A stretch of 64,000 nt of DNA from Sordariomycetes sp. S80-01Y (GCA_037042185.1 JAXQJY010000027.1:2108001-2172000), one strand, 5' to 3'. Positions 45,245 to 57,378 are shown, counted from the first letter of the stretch. The notes: a model not told the origin generated them from the letters alone. Numbers and translations are program-made.

Positions 45245-48200
45245 GGCGATTCTCGGGGGGTTGAAGAGTTGATTGGTGCTGGAGTCGAGGAAGTCTGATG
45301 TAGTTTATGAACAACAGGTGACTTGGACGCCTGTATGGGTATCGAGCAAGTAGATATGGAGACGCAATGTACAGGGAGGGTATCACACTCGAGCGAGTTA
45401 AGGAAGAAGGACAGACGAGTGAACCATGTGTCGGGGTAAGGTGGGAGACAGGTTTATATGATACGGGGGCGACTGAACACACCACTCCACGGGGTTAATC
45501 TGAAAGTTGGGGAGGGCAATCGGGGGCACCAAGCGCCAAGCGGAGAAGACGTGCGTCAGTTGCCCTGGATGGAGGCCGCGAGCGATGACACGATGATTGA
45601 AAATCGCATATGTCGATCTCTGGGGCTCCCAGCAAGCGTTAGCTCCAGGATTGGTCTCACCCGCACTGGCGGAAAGACCTGAGGGCCGAGATAGCTTAGC
45701 CCGCTGATGCTCATCTCCATCTGGGCGAACGGGACGTCTCAGTCGGGGCTAAGTGGGAATCGTGCTTCCCCGCGGAGAGGAAGATGCCGTTTTCCGGGGG
45801 GTAAATTGAAACCGCTGGCCCGGTTGAATCAGGTGAGGACGCACAGTAAGATGAGGAGAGCGTCGAGTTGTGAGGCTCATTTGCTCGAGCGTGCCGATGC
45901 CGATTCCGATGCGGCGCAGGGTCTCGAGACGAAAGGGCCCTTCAAGTCAAGGGCCTGGGCGATGAGATGGGGCCTCGGGAGAAAGGACAGCGTTAGCTTG
46001 CATTGCAATGCAATGGCTCCAGTTCGTCCAGACTTGGGCTGTGCGTTAGCTGACCAGGTCGTCCAAGCACACATCTGGCACACATCTGGCTCGCGTGTCA
46101 TAACTCGGGGCTCGTTAATCTTGCAAACTGCCACCCTCGCGATCGTGTCTCGTTCTACGTGAGTGTGTGGTGTGTGTGTTGACGCTGGACAGGGGCGCCT
46201 GAGACGTCGCATTATGACGCCATGCCTAGACCAGTCGACACGCGCTCGCGGTGGTGTCGGGGGGCTCACAGGAGGTCAGCAGCGGTGATGGAGGGTACGG
46301 AGTAGGGAGGGCGGAGGGTGCACATCGGTGGGACGCGATCTGTGCGCTTGGCCCAGTTGGGGCTTGTCCAGGGGTGTTGTATGGAGTCGCATGTTGATGA
46401 TTGATGCATGCAGAGCAGAAGCGGACGCAGAGGCAGAAGCAAAGGCAGGAGTCAATGGAGGCTCAGCGGAGCTCTGGTGGACCCGGGCCCGGTTCCCTGT
46501 GGGGTTCGACCAGTAGTGGCGGCTCTCCGTTTCGGCAGTCACCACGCCCGGAAAGAGCGGCCTCTGCGAGCTGCAAAAGTCCATTGTCTGCCCTGAAGAT
46601 GGTACGAGGAATTAATTAACAAATGGCGCTATGTCTAATGCCTCTAATGACGGATTCGGTGTACGCCTCCGAGGTGCCGTCTCCTCCCCCAGCGCCTGCC
46701 ATGTCATGTCATGTCACGCCGAACCTGCTCGCAAAACCGCCAGTGACTGTGCTTCTCAGCCACTGGCCAGAACCATTTGATCAACTATCAGAAAAGCGTC
46801 AGCCCAGCCCAGCCGCTGCTGCAAAATCGCCGATGCTGCTCATCTCACCTTTCCTGATTCTTCTTCAGGCTCGCCAGTTTCTGGGGCTGGACAGCGAAGA
46901 GGGTTGCAGGATCGTCGCTGGTCGAGGTCCTCCTGTCCACATTTACGTCACACATGATAGCTCTTCTCCAATTTCATCATCACTTTCCATTCCATCATCA
47001 TCATCATCCACTGCTCGCTCAAGGCACGACTGCTCAACCACGCATATCCCCTCCACTTCCCACCATCCCCAACATTAACTCGCAACTCCAGTCTTTAAGC
47101 TTGACTGTTAAGCTTCTCCGCAGGGTTTGCTCAAGCTTTGCAAACTCTGTCGCATCACTATTAAGGACGCGTGCATTGCGCAGTGGAGTTGGTCAATGGG
47201 GAGTGGCGCCATTACGAGCATCTGAGAGGCGACCAGAGCCCTGGCCGAGTACGCGCCGTCTCGCGCGCTCTGATCCTGTTTCTCGTTGGCGTCGATTCTC
47301 GACTGAGCCCTTCTCCACGTCTGTCGGGCTAACCTGTGTGCTTGTCTCGGTCGAACGGGCTTGTGCCTGGAGATGTCCGTCACTCCGCCGGCACACCGAG
47401 ACTCCGTGTTCCGCGCTGCCGAGCCACTCACCGGCCAATCCAACCACGTGCCCGTGACAAGGCCAAGTCGGACGTGATGACCATTTCATTTACAAAATAA
47501 TTGTATACATTGACCCCGTTGCCCACTTCTTCCCCGTAAATCTCACGTTTCGCCCTGACCTCTGCACCGGTTCCGAGGTCTAGGGCATGTCCTGGGTCGT
47601 CGTGCATGGAAGTCTGAAATGATGAGAAACCCAAGTTCAACCCCCGAGACATTTGCTCCTTGGCGACAAAGCGTAGCGTACGGAGCAGGCTTGTGTTGAA
47701 ATCAGTTATAACCCCGAGATGCTCCCTGTTTGCGGCTGCGTTGTTGGGGTCAACGGAGCTTGGGACGTACCTTCATTTTGGAAGCACGGATCCGAAGCCA
47801 CTCGTCCTATTATTTACAACGTCGATCAGCCATCACATGGTCACGTCGCAACTTACTCGTGTGACGGTGCAGGGATTCTGGGATCGAAATTTGGATGTCC
47901 TGTTGAAAGGCATGAAGCGTTGAGAGTCCTTCGCCATGGTTTTCATTGAAGACGGTGAGCTTGCTTTCTTGGAATCGTTAAATAACGATGTGTATTTCCC
48001 CTGAAGGCAGCTCAAAATTGGCCAAGTTGTAACCAAGAGAATCTCCATCTTACTCAGATAGATACCGGAATTAGGGTACATTGAGGAATGCTGGTGGGTT
48101 CAAGCTCAGATCAAGTCTTGGCTGCTTGATAACCCAGATCACAGCTGTGAAACCACTAATTTCAGTCGAACGAGGTTTACTCCGCGTGAAATCGCTTAGC

Positions 48201-49929
48201 TTTTTCAGAATTGAAGTCTGTATACAGTATTCCGGTATGGTTCACGGTAAACACAGACTTAAGAAGCTAATGTACAGTGAAATTGGGAGACCGAGCCATC
48301 GAGATGAGTATCTATTGCCTCGCCTGGGCGACCAGCGTCATGAATAGCAGAGATGCCCTTGCTTCAAGACCACGCGTTGTCACATGGCCTCCTCTTTCTG
48401 TGTTCTATGAAATTTCAAGGGCAACTCTCTTCCTCGGACTTGTACACTACCGAGGCTTCAAGTGCTCCGCTAGGAGGCGGTGCCTCATAAACTATCGAGA
48501 TTCAGGCTTTGCTGTGGATTGGAGGACTGATTGACAAGCTCACATGGTAAGTGCGTATAATAATAGCGTCTCGGTGGGACTTGGTGGGACTTTTAGCAGT
48601 GGGCCGCGCGAGGTACGCGCGAGAGAAGAGTTCGTGATCCTTTTCCCCGTCTTCGGGCATGCGTGAAGCTTGCGCGAACGCCCCGCATTGAGATATTTAA
48701 ACGCTTGAAAATGACAGGAATTGAAAGTTTATTTAGAAATCTCCACTTGGTATGGTTATTGACTGCAACTAAGAGAATTGGGCGTTGCTCGTTGGTAGGC
48801 ACACTCCCCAGTACCGCGACCACTACGGGGTGCACGACGTTGAGGCTTGGCCTACGAGAATTGTTGAGCATGCAAAGAACTTCCACTGGAAAGATAGCTC
48901 CTGCAATATCATACCTTCGGAGATACTCTTTCCATACCAATAGAGGCCCAGCCCTTCCGGCCAAGCGTGGAGAATATGTGAATCTGTGAGCCATCAAGGG
49001 TCGTTCTCCCTTTGAAGCGAGAGAACATCGCAAGGGTCGATTCGAGACATTTTAGGTAATCCGGAAGTGCTGTCCTCGGCTACTCTGAAAATTTCCCCCT
49101 TTTATCCGCTTGTTGAAGCTTGGAGCTTCTCTTGGGTCGTTGACAGGTCAGCCTACACCCTCAAAAGTGTTTTGACAGGGCGTTTCTAAATCCAATATTG
49201 TGGCACGTTCAACTTGCATCAGTAGTTATTCAGCGGTGATATGTTGTCTTGGAATCAACGGGGTCTGATACTACATCAATCCACCGTGGTAAGTATCTCT
49301 AAGGCTGGGCAATCCTCACATGTAGCTGGAAGTTGCTGCAGATTGGACAAAAGATGGCCACGTGTATATTGACGGCGGTATATCACCGTGAGGTTAATTT
49401 GCAAGACGTTAAGACTTTCGTTCACGGGAGCTGAGGTATTTCACTATTGATGACCAACGAGCGAAAATTGGTTCCCGATCAAACAAAATCATGTGCCCAT
49501 CATGGGGGACTTACTGGCCGTAGTTACCGAAAAGCCTCCAATACTTGTCCATAGAATCATTCCACATACTCAGATAATCCGTCTTGCTGAGTGCATTTAA
49601 CTTCTCATATTTCAGCATTCTCACCGCTCTGAAAAGATGCCTGGCTCGGACGCGGAGCCTTTAGAAGAGGAGAGGTGCCGGGTATGTAGCCACTGGCTCT
49701 CAAGCTCTCGTAGCAGGCCGCCTGATTTTATGGGGAGGAACAACCATCCAGGCGACTCCAATCACCCCGACCAATGATTTCCCCAGACCCCGCATCGAGC
49801 CTAGGAGGCAACCTCGCGGCCCAACTTCACATTGCCGTGATCGAGAAGATCACTCTTGTTTTGTGCACCAATCACCAAACCCTCTACACTATCTCTTGCT
49901 CCCCAATCGGCTCTTCGCTCCGGAACCTA
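45245..49929. other. Gene-poor stretch before the aromatic-catabolism cluster
   Basis: 4.7 kb with no gene I can support. The left part is GC-rich with short repeats (GCAGAAG-like words near 46406-46450, ATC triplets near 46976-47010). The right part, about 47.5-49.9 kb, is visibly richer in A and T, with many stops in all frames. I found no transposase, reverse transcriptase or terminal repeats, so a decayed element is possible but not shown. Confidence 0.45.
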
Positions 49930-52170
49930 ATGACCAGCCAATTGGGTTCATCGAATGTGCGCAAGCGTCGTTCCTACATAGCGGTTGCGTGGTGCGTTTG
50001 CTCATAGCGCCCGTGCCACCCCCAACGGGTTTGCAACTAGATGAGATCAATGGGCTGATTACCGCAGCGAAAGATGCCAGAGACGCAAGATCAAATGCAG
50101 CGGCGGTCAGCCATGTGAGCGTTGTCGAGACAGCGACTTGACGTGCGCATATCCAAGGGCGACGCGCTTCCGGACAGGGCGTACCGGTTCGTAAGTCTCT
50201 GGGAACTACTCAATTGCGGCACGCAGTCCACATAGATCGAAAACTGATCGAGTCCACCCAGGACAGAGTCTAATCCATGCACCGCTAGTGCCGCCACAAG
50301 AGACGCGGCAGCGTCACGACCGAGGGTTGAGGAGAGCACCAGCACTCGCACTCGGCTGTCAAACGCTCAAGACGCCATCAACCAACAAAGAACTCCGAGC
50401 TCGCCAATACCAGGGAGCTTCGACTATTACGTACGACTTGCTGAGTCCCGAATCACCGCCAATAGCCCCGAGCAGACACTCAGGCCAGAAACTAATCACG
50501 GGCCGACTCTGGCTAGAACGCAGCAGCTACGAGAAGTCATTGCTCGCCGCAGCGGTGACAAGTCTGATGGCTGTGTGCTCGAGCTGCTCGAGATGGATTC
50601 TTGGGCAGAAATACTTCATACATATGACGAGGAAATTGGAATGCAGTACCCTTTTCTCGACATTGGAGTAACCATAGAGCGGATCCAAGCCGCAAGAGCC
50701 AACAAGTCCCAAGATGACCGGCGCATCGAAGACGTTGCTTGTCTCATGATTGGTCTTGTGTCATGTTTGGCTTTATCAAGTGCGGTCGAGGCCGCCAGCC
50801 CTCTCGTTCATGAAATATTCAGTGCTGCTATCGTTCGCGTGCATACCGACGATGTCGACAAAGACGACCTTCACTTGTTGATTTTGGCATGTATGTTTTT
50901 CTTCCTCAGCGACCGAGAGATTCAAGCCTGGAGATGCATAGGGACTGTTATGCGCTTGCTGCATGAGCTGTGCCACCGCGACTCTCAGAGCGGAATCGTG
51001 TCCGGCACTTTGTACTGGACTGTATACACACTCGACCGTCGATGGAGTTTTGGTACAGGGCTGCCGTTTGCAGTATCCGATGCCGAGATCATGAGCACGC
51101 GACAGCCAGCACTCCCGGACACACAAAACCTATCGACAGCATACCTCAAACAAATGGTAGCTTATAGCGAGATTGCATCCGACGTACGCAGAACCTTGCT
51201 AGATCAGCGACCAGAGTCAGCCCCCCACAAGAGCCCCGACGCAGTGCGCGATTTCGCCGATTATCGGCTCATCCAGTGGCAGAAAAACCTTCCTAGGAAG
51301 CTCCGTTTCCGTGGTGCGGACGACAAGTATGATCCTGCTACAGAGTCGCGTGGCGAATACAAGCTTCGCTTGATGTTGTATCTCCGAGCCAACCAGATGC
51401 GAACCATCATCCTACGAAAGTCGGCCACAGTGTCTGCGTCCTTGAATCCTGTCAGCATCGACGACGCCTCGAGCACGCAAACAATACTGGAAATTGCGCA
51501 GGACACAATTCGCGTGCTGGTATATCTGGGCAAGGAGACTGATATTTATCATGCTCAGCATCGCACGTTCAACCATTTCTTGGAGACTGCTCTGTCATTC
51601 TTGCTACTCGTCGTTTGCTGCGTTGGTCCCAGCGGTAGCGCTCCCGCCTGTCTGAGCGACGTCGTGGCGGCTATGGACTTGATCCGCCAGCTCTCGCAGA
51701 AGTCGGGCATAACACTAAAACTTCACGAGAAACTCAAAGTCATTCGAGAGACTGTGGATAGACTGAAACCGCCAAATTCCGACTCCCAACTCACTGAGCC
51801 ACCAACAGAGACGGGGCAACCAGGAGAAGGCAGTACAGTACCACCACGACCAGGTGTGTCGACCGCTGCGCTACCAGAATGGCCGTCAGATATCGATCTG
51901 GATGCGCAGAATCAGCATGGATTCGCAAACCCTCCAGCACCGGCGTGGGATCCGACGTTCGGACCAAATCCCAATCAAAACAGCGATATGACACTGGCCA
52001 ACGTGCCGTCAAACGAGTTTATAAGCCCTTACGATATCTCGTCTGATCCGGGCCCGACTGTGGGCGGTGAGGCCATGTCTACAGGATGGCATATGTCGGC
52101 TGACTTTGACGGACCACGCTTTCGTGAGCTCAATGATATCTTGATGGATTACGAGAACTTTTCATTTTAA
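49930..52170 (+). CDS. Zn2Cys6 transcription factor adjoining the aromatic-catabolism genes
   Basis: Three exons, 49930-49991, 50068-50190 and 50289-52170, both introns phase 2, 688 aa. The DNA-binding cluster is built from two exons: VRKRRSYIAVAC, whose Cys codon is split by intron 1, and ERCQRRKIKCSGGQPCERC, then RDSDLTCAYP, giving the Cx2Cx6Cx6Cx2Cx6C pattern of the family. The large third exon has the fungal transcription factor middle-homology helices (WRCIGTVMRLLHELCHRDSQ, the TLYWTVYTLDRRWSFGTGLP block that is diagnostic). The acidic, Pro-rich C-terminus may activate transcription. The start is the ATG nearest the cluster; an in-frame ATG at 49774 would add 52 residues. It lies tail to tail with the nitrilase and is the natural candidate regulator of the genes that follow. 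Confidence 0.85.
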
Positions 52171-52229
52171 GGTTGTATCAATCTGGAAAAGAACAGAAAA
52201 TAAGAATATAGCGTAAGCGGGCTGCCACG

Positions 52230-53248
52230 CTACTCCATTTTGACGAACTGCACCCGCTCAGGTGTCTCCTCAGTGACCCGCAGACCCAGGAGATCCGGGC
52301 GCGAGTAGTGTCCCACGACATCGAGACTCTGCTGGGCCATGGTACGGAAATCCAGGTCAATGTCCGCATACAATATTCCTTCCTCGCCAGAGCCTAGGGA
52401 CTCAACAAGTGGCGATCCGTCCGGTCCGTAGATCATGCTGAAGCCCCCTCCTGGGGTTCTCGCGTAATCAAACTCAGCCAGACGAGTCTTCTTCTTGCCT
52501 TCCTCGGTAAGAATGGCCGAGCAAACGAGAACGAAGCACGCGCCCTCCATGGCCATAACCTGGGAGAAGCGGTTGCATGCCGGTGGCGTGAGGTGATATG
52601 GCCAAGGCTGCCCAGGGAGAGGGTCCCAGCACAGCGGCCAACTGGCGACCTGAATGTCGAGATTCTGGGAGTATTGGTAGTATCGCAACAGGGGCTGAGT
52701 GTGCTCCCAGCAGCAGAGACCGCCAATGTTGCCCCAGCTAGAAGGTGTCACGGCCTTTAGTGCGTCTGCCTGACCGTCACCCCAGTAAGCCCTCTCAACC
52801 GAGGTGGGCTTGATCTTGCGGCGATGGAGGACAATGGTGCCTGTCTCGTCGATAAAGGACTGCGCGATGTACAGAGAGCCCCTGTACCTCTCGCTGTAGC
52901 CTAGTACAACAAACACCCCGGCCTCACGCACGGCTTCTTGGATCCTTCCCATCTCCTCACTTTCCTTCTGAAGCGAATTATGAAAGTACTCGTTCATGAA
53001 GCCAGCGTTGCTGACCGTGGAGTTTGCCCAAATGGTCCTAATTCAAGTTCAGCCACCCGCGAAAACGTATCACAGCTAGATGGGGAAGATCACCATGGGT
53101 ACCCAGGAATAAAAGTCTCAGGAAACCCAACAACATTAGCACCGTTCGAGCTGGCTTCCTTGATCAGGGATATGGTCTTGTTAACACCGCCTTGAAGGTC
53201 GTTCCACACGGGCTCAGCCTGAATGGCAGCAACTTTGACCTGAGGCAT
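52230..53248 (-). CDS. Nitrilase (arylacetonitrilase-like, CN-hydrolase superfamily)
   Basis: Two exons, 53094-53248 and 52230-53037, phase 2 intron of 56 bp, 320 aa. The catalytic triad is in place: Glu44 in [12 protein letters not shown], Lys in [12 protein letters not shown] (residues 126/128), and Cys161 in [16 protein letters not shown]. The CWEHxQPLL context is that of true nitrilases, not amidases. The intron falls inside the Trp codon after GYP. The enzyme should convert nitriles to carboxylic acids and ammonia; filamentous-fungal members often prefer arylaceto- or aromatic nitriles. Its place between a Zn2Cys6 factor and homogentisate dioxygenase suggests a phenylacetonitrile-type substrate, which is inference. 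It is cytosolic and may form helical filaments as relatives do. Confidence 0.92.
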
Positions 53249-53726
53249 GACGGTGAGGAGGAATCAGGCGCTTGAGTGAAAGTAGTTCTTTGGCTCCAAC
53301 GAATCCGGCAGTGGAATCTTGTCGCTTTATATGTCCAACATAGATGCCCTATAGCGTTCTTTTTGACGGAATTTACGGAGGTCAGCTTAATTTGGAATCA
53401 TGGTTGCACGAAGTACGCAGAGCGCCAAAGTGAGAAGGATCCTATTGGCCTGTCGGGTTCAGGGATTCCGCTCTCCCCTCTCATTTATGAGTGCGGTAAG
53501 AATCAGGCTCAAGTCTTACATGTGGAGAAGATGACAGCTCTTGGGTCCTATTACAGTCGTCTCTTTTTGCCTACACAAGCTGTAATCTGTGCATTTAGTC
53601 AAGTGTGAGTGGTATGAGTAGGCGTGGATCTGACCGTGGCACGTCTCATTTGCGACTACATATTATGAATGCCACCTACGGAATTGTTGAGCATATGCTT
53701 CTAGATATAGCGACGGTAATATTCTA
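53249..53726. other. Upstream region of the nitrilase gene
   Basis: 478 bp between the nitrilase start and the 3' end of the homogentisate dioxygenase gene. It holds one CGGAATC heptamer at 53464-53470 on the minus strand, pointing toward the nitrilase. No gene seen. Confidence 0.45.
53464..53470 (-). promoter_or_regulatory. CGGAATC heptamer upstream of the nitrilase
   Basis: One copy of the heptamer that is repeated in the HGD/P450 and FAH promoters, 216 bp before the nitrilase ATG and in the orientation of the gene. A single 7-mer may be chance. Confidence 0.3.
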
Positions 53727-55144
53727 TTATTGAACTGGGGCGTCTTTCGGAGGGCAGAAATTCCTCTTGAGGCTGCCCCAACTATGTTCATTGTACAGTT
53801 CTTGAACCTTCTGGCACGTTTTCTTGGACCATTCAGTAACTCCAATCATCAAAGAGCTCTCAAACATGAATGCCATACTTCCGGCACCGATCTTTTGAGG
53901 CGACAGCTCAGCGTTCGACGCCCTATCAAAAGTCCCCGCATCCGGGCCATGTGCACCCATGATGTTATGCAAAGACGCTCCACCTGGCTGGAAACCCCCC
54001 TTCCCACCAGCCTTGGCATCGTAGTCCCCCGAAATCAAGCCCATAAATTCGGACATCGTGTTACGGTGATACCATGGGGGGCGAAAGGTGTTCTCAGCAG
54101 TGAGCCAACGGGGCGGGAAGATCACAAAGTCGGCAATAGCTGTGCCTACCACCGGAGATGGAGCCGTAAGGACGGTGAAGATGCTGGGATCCGGGTGATC
54201 ATAGCTGATGCTTCCGATGGTATTGAAGCGCCCAAGATCGTACTTGTAGGGATAGTAGTTTCCGTGCCAGGCAACGACGTCAAACGGGCTGTGGTCCTGC
54301 TGGGAGTCGAACAGCTGGCCAGCAAACTTGGCGCGGATCGTCCACTGAGACTGGTCGTCTTCATAGTCGGCAACAGGGGCTTGAAAGTCTCTGACGTTGG
54401 CCAGGCAGTTGGATCCGATAGGGCCAAGCTCCGGGAGTTGGAAGTGACCCTGGAAGAGTTCGAGGATGTAACCGCGGGCCTCATTGTCGACCAAGTCAAC
54501 GCGATAGCGTATTCCTCGCGGGACAACGGCGATCTCGTTTGGGCGCACGAGAAGGCGTCCAAGTTCTGTGCGAATATCAAGCGCACCGTGCTGAGCTACA
54601 ATGAGAAAGTCTCCATCGGCAGAGTAAAAGGCCTGATGACGGTCCATATCTTTATCGGCACTGTAGATGTATATCGCAAGACCGGACTTGACGGTAGGGT
54701 CTCCGGCGCCACCGAGCAGGCGGAGACCGCTGATAAAGTTGGCGCCCTTGACAACATCAAACGGATCCCACCGCAGCTGGTTGGGAATCTGAGTATACTG
54801 CTGCTGACCTCGGGGCGAGTGTCCGGATAGCTGTCTTTCGGACAGCTCAAACGGTGTATGCGCAGCAGAGGGCATGATTCGGTACAGCCATGATTGCAAG
54901 TTTTCGCTCCTGGGTGCCGTGAAGGCCGTGCCTGACAGCTTCTCAGCATACAGCCCATAAGGAGCCTTCTGAGGCGAGTTTGCGCCTACAGGAAGGGACC
55001 CAACAACAGCTTCGGATCTATACAGCGGTCAGAATAATGAATCATTAGCCTGACACGTCTTAAGAATTGTATATACTCATGATAGGAACCAAACCCATGC
55101 TGGTAAGAGTATTTCTCCGGTACCTCGAAGTCTGTGCAAGGCAT
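53727..55144 (-). CDS. hmgA: Homogentisate 1,2-dioxygenase
   Basis: Two exons, 55077-55144 and 53727-55017, phase 2 intron of 59 bp, 452 aa, close to the roughly 445-450 aa of fungal enzymes. The start [20 protein letters not shown] is followed by [20 protein letters not shown] and [20 protein letters not shown], a diagnostic HGD block. The iron-site region is intact: [16 protein letters not shown] (His and Glu ligands) and [15 protein letters not shown] (second His). The enzyme opens the homogentisate ring to maleylacetoacetate with O2 and Fe(II) in tyrosine and phenylacetate catabolism. It is divergent from the CYP504-type P450 over a 680-bp promoter that contains the CGG repeat. No maleylacetoacetate isomerase gene lies nearby. 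Confidence 0.95.
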
Positions 55145-55824
55145 GGCTTTTAGTCGTATACACTGCTACGAGATGAGACTGGTGTAAGCGCTTTGAACTA
55201 ATTCAATTAACTTAGGAAGAACGGATGACGGGGTAGATAATAGTCCCGTTTTGTAAGTGCGAACAGGGGCTAAGCAAGGCCAAAGCCGGGCAAGCCAGAT
55301 TCCATACTGAGGTGCTCTTGGGCCGACATGCAACCTCGTTATGTAAGATGATCATATACCGTCGCTCTCGTCATTGGGTTTGCCCCAAGACCTGTCACTA
55401 CACCCTTTGTCGAGATCCCATCCCAGCCTCGACCGTACGTAGCGGAATCGGAATCAGCGGAATCGGACCTGGCGGCTTCGGAATCAAACTGGCCATTGGA
55501 CCTGAAGGCACTCCCTCCACACTCCCTCCGCACTTTCCAGGCCACTATACTCTAGTAAAGCAAATCCAAGCGTCCCGATTCGACCCTCTGTTTGACCCCG
55601 CGCTGTCCAATGTATCATCATACGAGCTTGTGTGCTGCAATGACACCGCACCCCAATGTGGGGTAGCACGGGAGAGTGTGTTAGTGACCGGGAGTCTCTC
55701 ATCAAGACCAGGCGGGTCGGATGGGCTGCGTACATAAGTATGTCTTCCTCATCAGCTAAGTCTTCCCGTTGGACTTATATCTCATCTTTTTCTCCTCATA
55801 CGCTGTCCCTCTCATCACTCCACT
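55145..55824. promoter_or_regulatory. Bidirectional promoter of homogentisate dioxygenase and the CYP504-type P450
   Basis: 680 bp between two divergent genes of one pathway. The centre carries three tandem 15-bp units rich in CGG (separate entry). A pyrimidine-rich tract directly precedes the P450 ATG. Confidence 0.65.
55443..55487 (+). promoter_or_regulatory. Three tandem 15-bp CGG-N3-CGG units, candidate Zn2Cys6 operator
   Basis: CGG triplets stand at 55443, 55449, 55458, 55464, 55473 and 55479, spacing 6-9-6-9-6. This gives three 15-bp units, each a CGGN3CGG direct repeat; the heptamer CGGAATC occurs four times. Zn2Cys6 dimers bind paired CGG half-sites, so the array fits a multi-site operator. 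It lies about 300 bp before the HGD ATG and about 340 bp before the P450 ATG. Confidence 0.6.
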
Positions 55825-57378
55825 ATGCTGTCGACCCAGATCTATGTCGCCATCGCGGCGGCTGTGTTGCTATTCCTCGCTAGATACCTCTACGCCACCG
55901 ATATACCCAAAATTAAGAATCTTCCTGAGATTCCTGGCGTTCCCCTCTTCGGCAATCTCTTTCAACTTGGCACCGATCACGCCAGGGTTGCCCAGAAATG
56001 GGCCAAGAAGTACGGCCCTGTCTTCCAAACGCGGCTAGGAAACAAACGGGTCATCTTTGTCAACTCCTACGAGACAGTCAAGTACTTCTGGATCACGAAC
56101 CAATCGTCTCTCATCTCGCGACCCATGTTTCACACGTTTCACTCTGTCGTTTCGTCCTCGCAGGGGTTCACTATCGGAACCTCACCATGGGACGCATCGT
56201 GTAAGAACCGCCGCAAAGCCGCCGGAACCGCCCTAAATCGTCCTGCTGTCCAATCCTACATGCCAATCCTTGACCTAGAGTCACTCGTGAGCATCAAAGA
56301 GTTGCTGGAAGACAGCGAGCGTGGTGCTAAGGACGTTGATCCGACCCCCCATTTCGCGCGCTTCGCCTTGAACACGTCCTTGACCCTCAACTATGGATAC
56401 CGGATTGATGGAGATGTACAAAGTGAGCTTCTGCAGGAGATCACCCACGTTGAGCGTGAAATTTCCCACTTCCGTTCGACCAGCAACAACTGGCAGGACT
56501 ATGTCCCCCTACTTCGACTCTGGGGCAAGCAGAATACCTCGGCAGAAGAGTATCGGCTGCGTCGTGACAAGTATCTATCAGACTTGCTCACAGGACTCAA
56601 AGAGCGCATCGCCAAAGGCACTGACAAGCCATGCATCACGGGTAACATCCTGAAGGACCCGGAAGCGAAGCTCAATGAAGCCGAAATCAAATCGATCTGC
56701 CTCACCATGGTATCTGCTGGCCTCGACACTGTTCCAGGCAATCTCATCATGGGCATGGCTTTTCTGTCCACAAAGCAAGGCCAAGCCGTTCAAACCAAAG
56801 CTCTTCAGGCTATCGAGGAGGTCTACCCCGATGGCGATGCCTGGGAAAAGTGTCTGGTGGAGGAAAAGGTACCTTACGTCACAGCCCTAGTCAAGGAGAC
56901 CCTGCGCTACTGGACAGTCATTCCGATATGTTTACCTCGGACCTCCATCAAGGATATTACTTGGAATGATGCCGTCTTTCCTGCCGGCACCACATTCTTC
57001 ATGAACGCCTATGCTGCCGACTACGACGAGGCGCGTTTCAAGAACCCCACGCAGTTCGTCCCTGAGCGCTTCATGGACGACAAAGAGGCCGGCACGCCTC
57101 ACTACGGATACGGTGCAGGATCGAGGATGTGTGCAGGTTCGCACCTCGCCAACCGCGAGCTCTTTACGGCTTACATCCGACTCATCACCGCTTTCGAGGT
57201 TCTCCCAGCGCGAGATCCCAAGGATGCACCCATTATGGATGCAATTGAGTGTAACAAGGTTCCTACTTCGTTGACCACGGACCCAAAACCTTTCAAGGTT
57301 GGGCTCCGGGCTAGGAATGAGACGCTTTTGAGGAAGTGGATAGCTGAGGCAGAGGAGAGAACCAAGGAGCTGCGGTGA
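55825..57378 (+). CDS. Cytochrome P450, CYP504 family (phenylacetate hydroxylase type)
   Basis: Single exon, 517 aa. An N-terminal membrane anchor (YVAIAAAVLLFLARYLYA) is followed by TDIPKIKNLPEIPGVPLFGN, typical of CYP504. The I-helix reads MVSAGLDTVPGNLIMG in place of the general AGxDT motif, as in that family. ExxR is in VKETLRYW, and the heme loop is YGYGAGSRMCAGSHLANRE with Cys436. Aspergillus PhacA and PhacB of this family hydroxylate phenylacetate at C2, and 3-hydroxy- or 3,4-dihydroxyphenylacetate at C6, the latter giving homogentisate. Which of the two this is cannot be settled by eye. Its partner genes HGD and FAH act directly downstream in the pathway. It is anchored in the ER membrane and needs a P450 reductase. 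Confidence 0.92.
   Translation: MLSTQIYVAIAAAVLLFLARYLYATDIPKIKNLPEIPGVPLFGNLFQLGTDHARVAQKWAKKYGPVFQTRLGNKRVIFVNSYETVKYFWITNQSSLISRPMFHTFHSVVSSSQGFTIGTSPWDASCKNRRKAAGTALNRPAVQSYMPILDLESLVSIKELLEDSERGAKDVDPTPHFARFALNTSLTLNYGYRIDGDVQSELLQEITHVEREISHFRSTSNNWQDYVPLLRLWGKQNTSAEEYRLRRDKYLSDLLTGLKERIAKGTDKPCITGNILKDPEAKLNEAEIKSICLTMVSAGLDTVPGNLIMGMAFLSTKQGQAVQTKALQAIEEVYPDGDAWEKCLVEEKVPYVTALVKETLRYWTVIPICLPRTSIKDITWNDAVFPAGTTFFMNAYAADYDEARFKNPTQFVPERFMDDKEAGTPHYGYGAGSRMCAGSHLANRELFTAYIRLITAFEVLPARDPKDAPIMDAIECNKVPTSLTTDPKPFKVGLRARNETLLRKWIAEAEERTKELR

Noticed and set aside
49637-49681. Upstream ATG ending in a Cys-Arg-Val-Cys reading as start of the zinc-cluster gene
   Set aside because: Does not lead in phase into the conserved cluster exon; the exon ending at 49991 does and supplies the missing cysteine.
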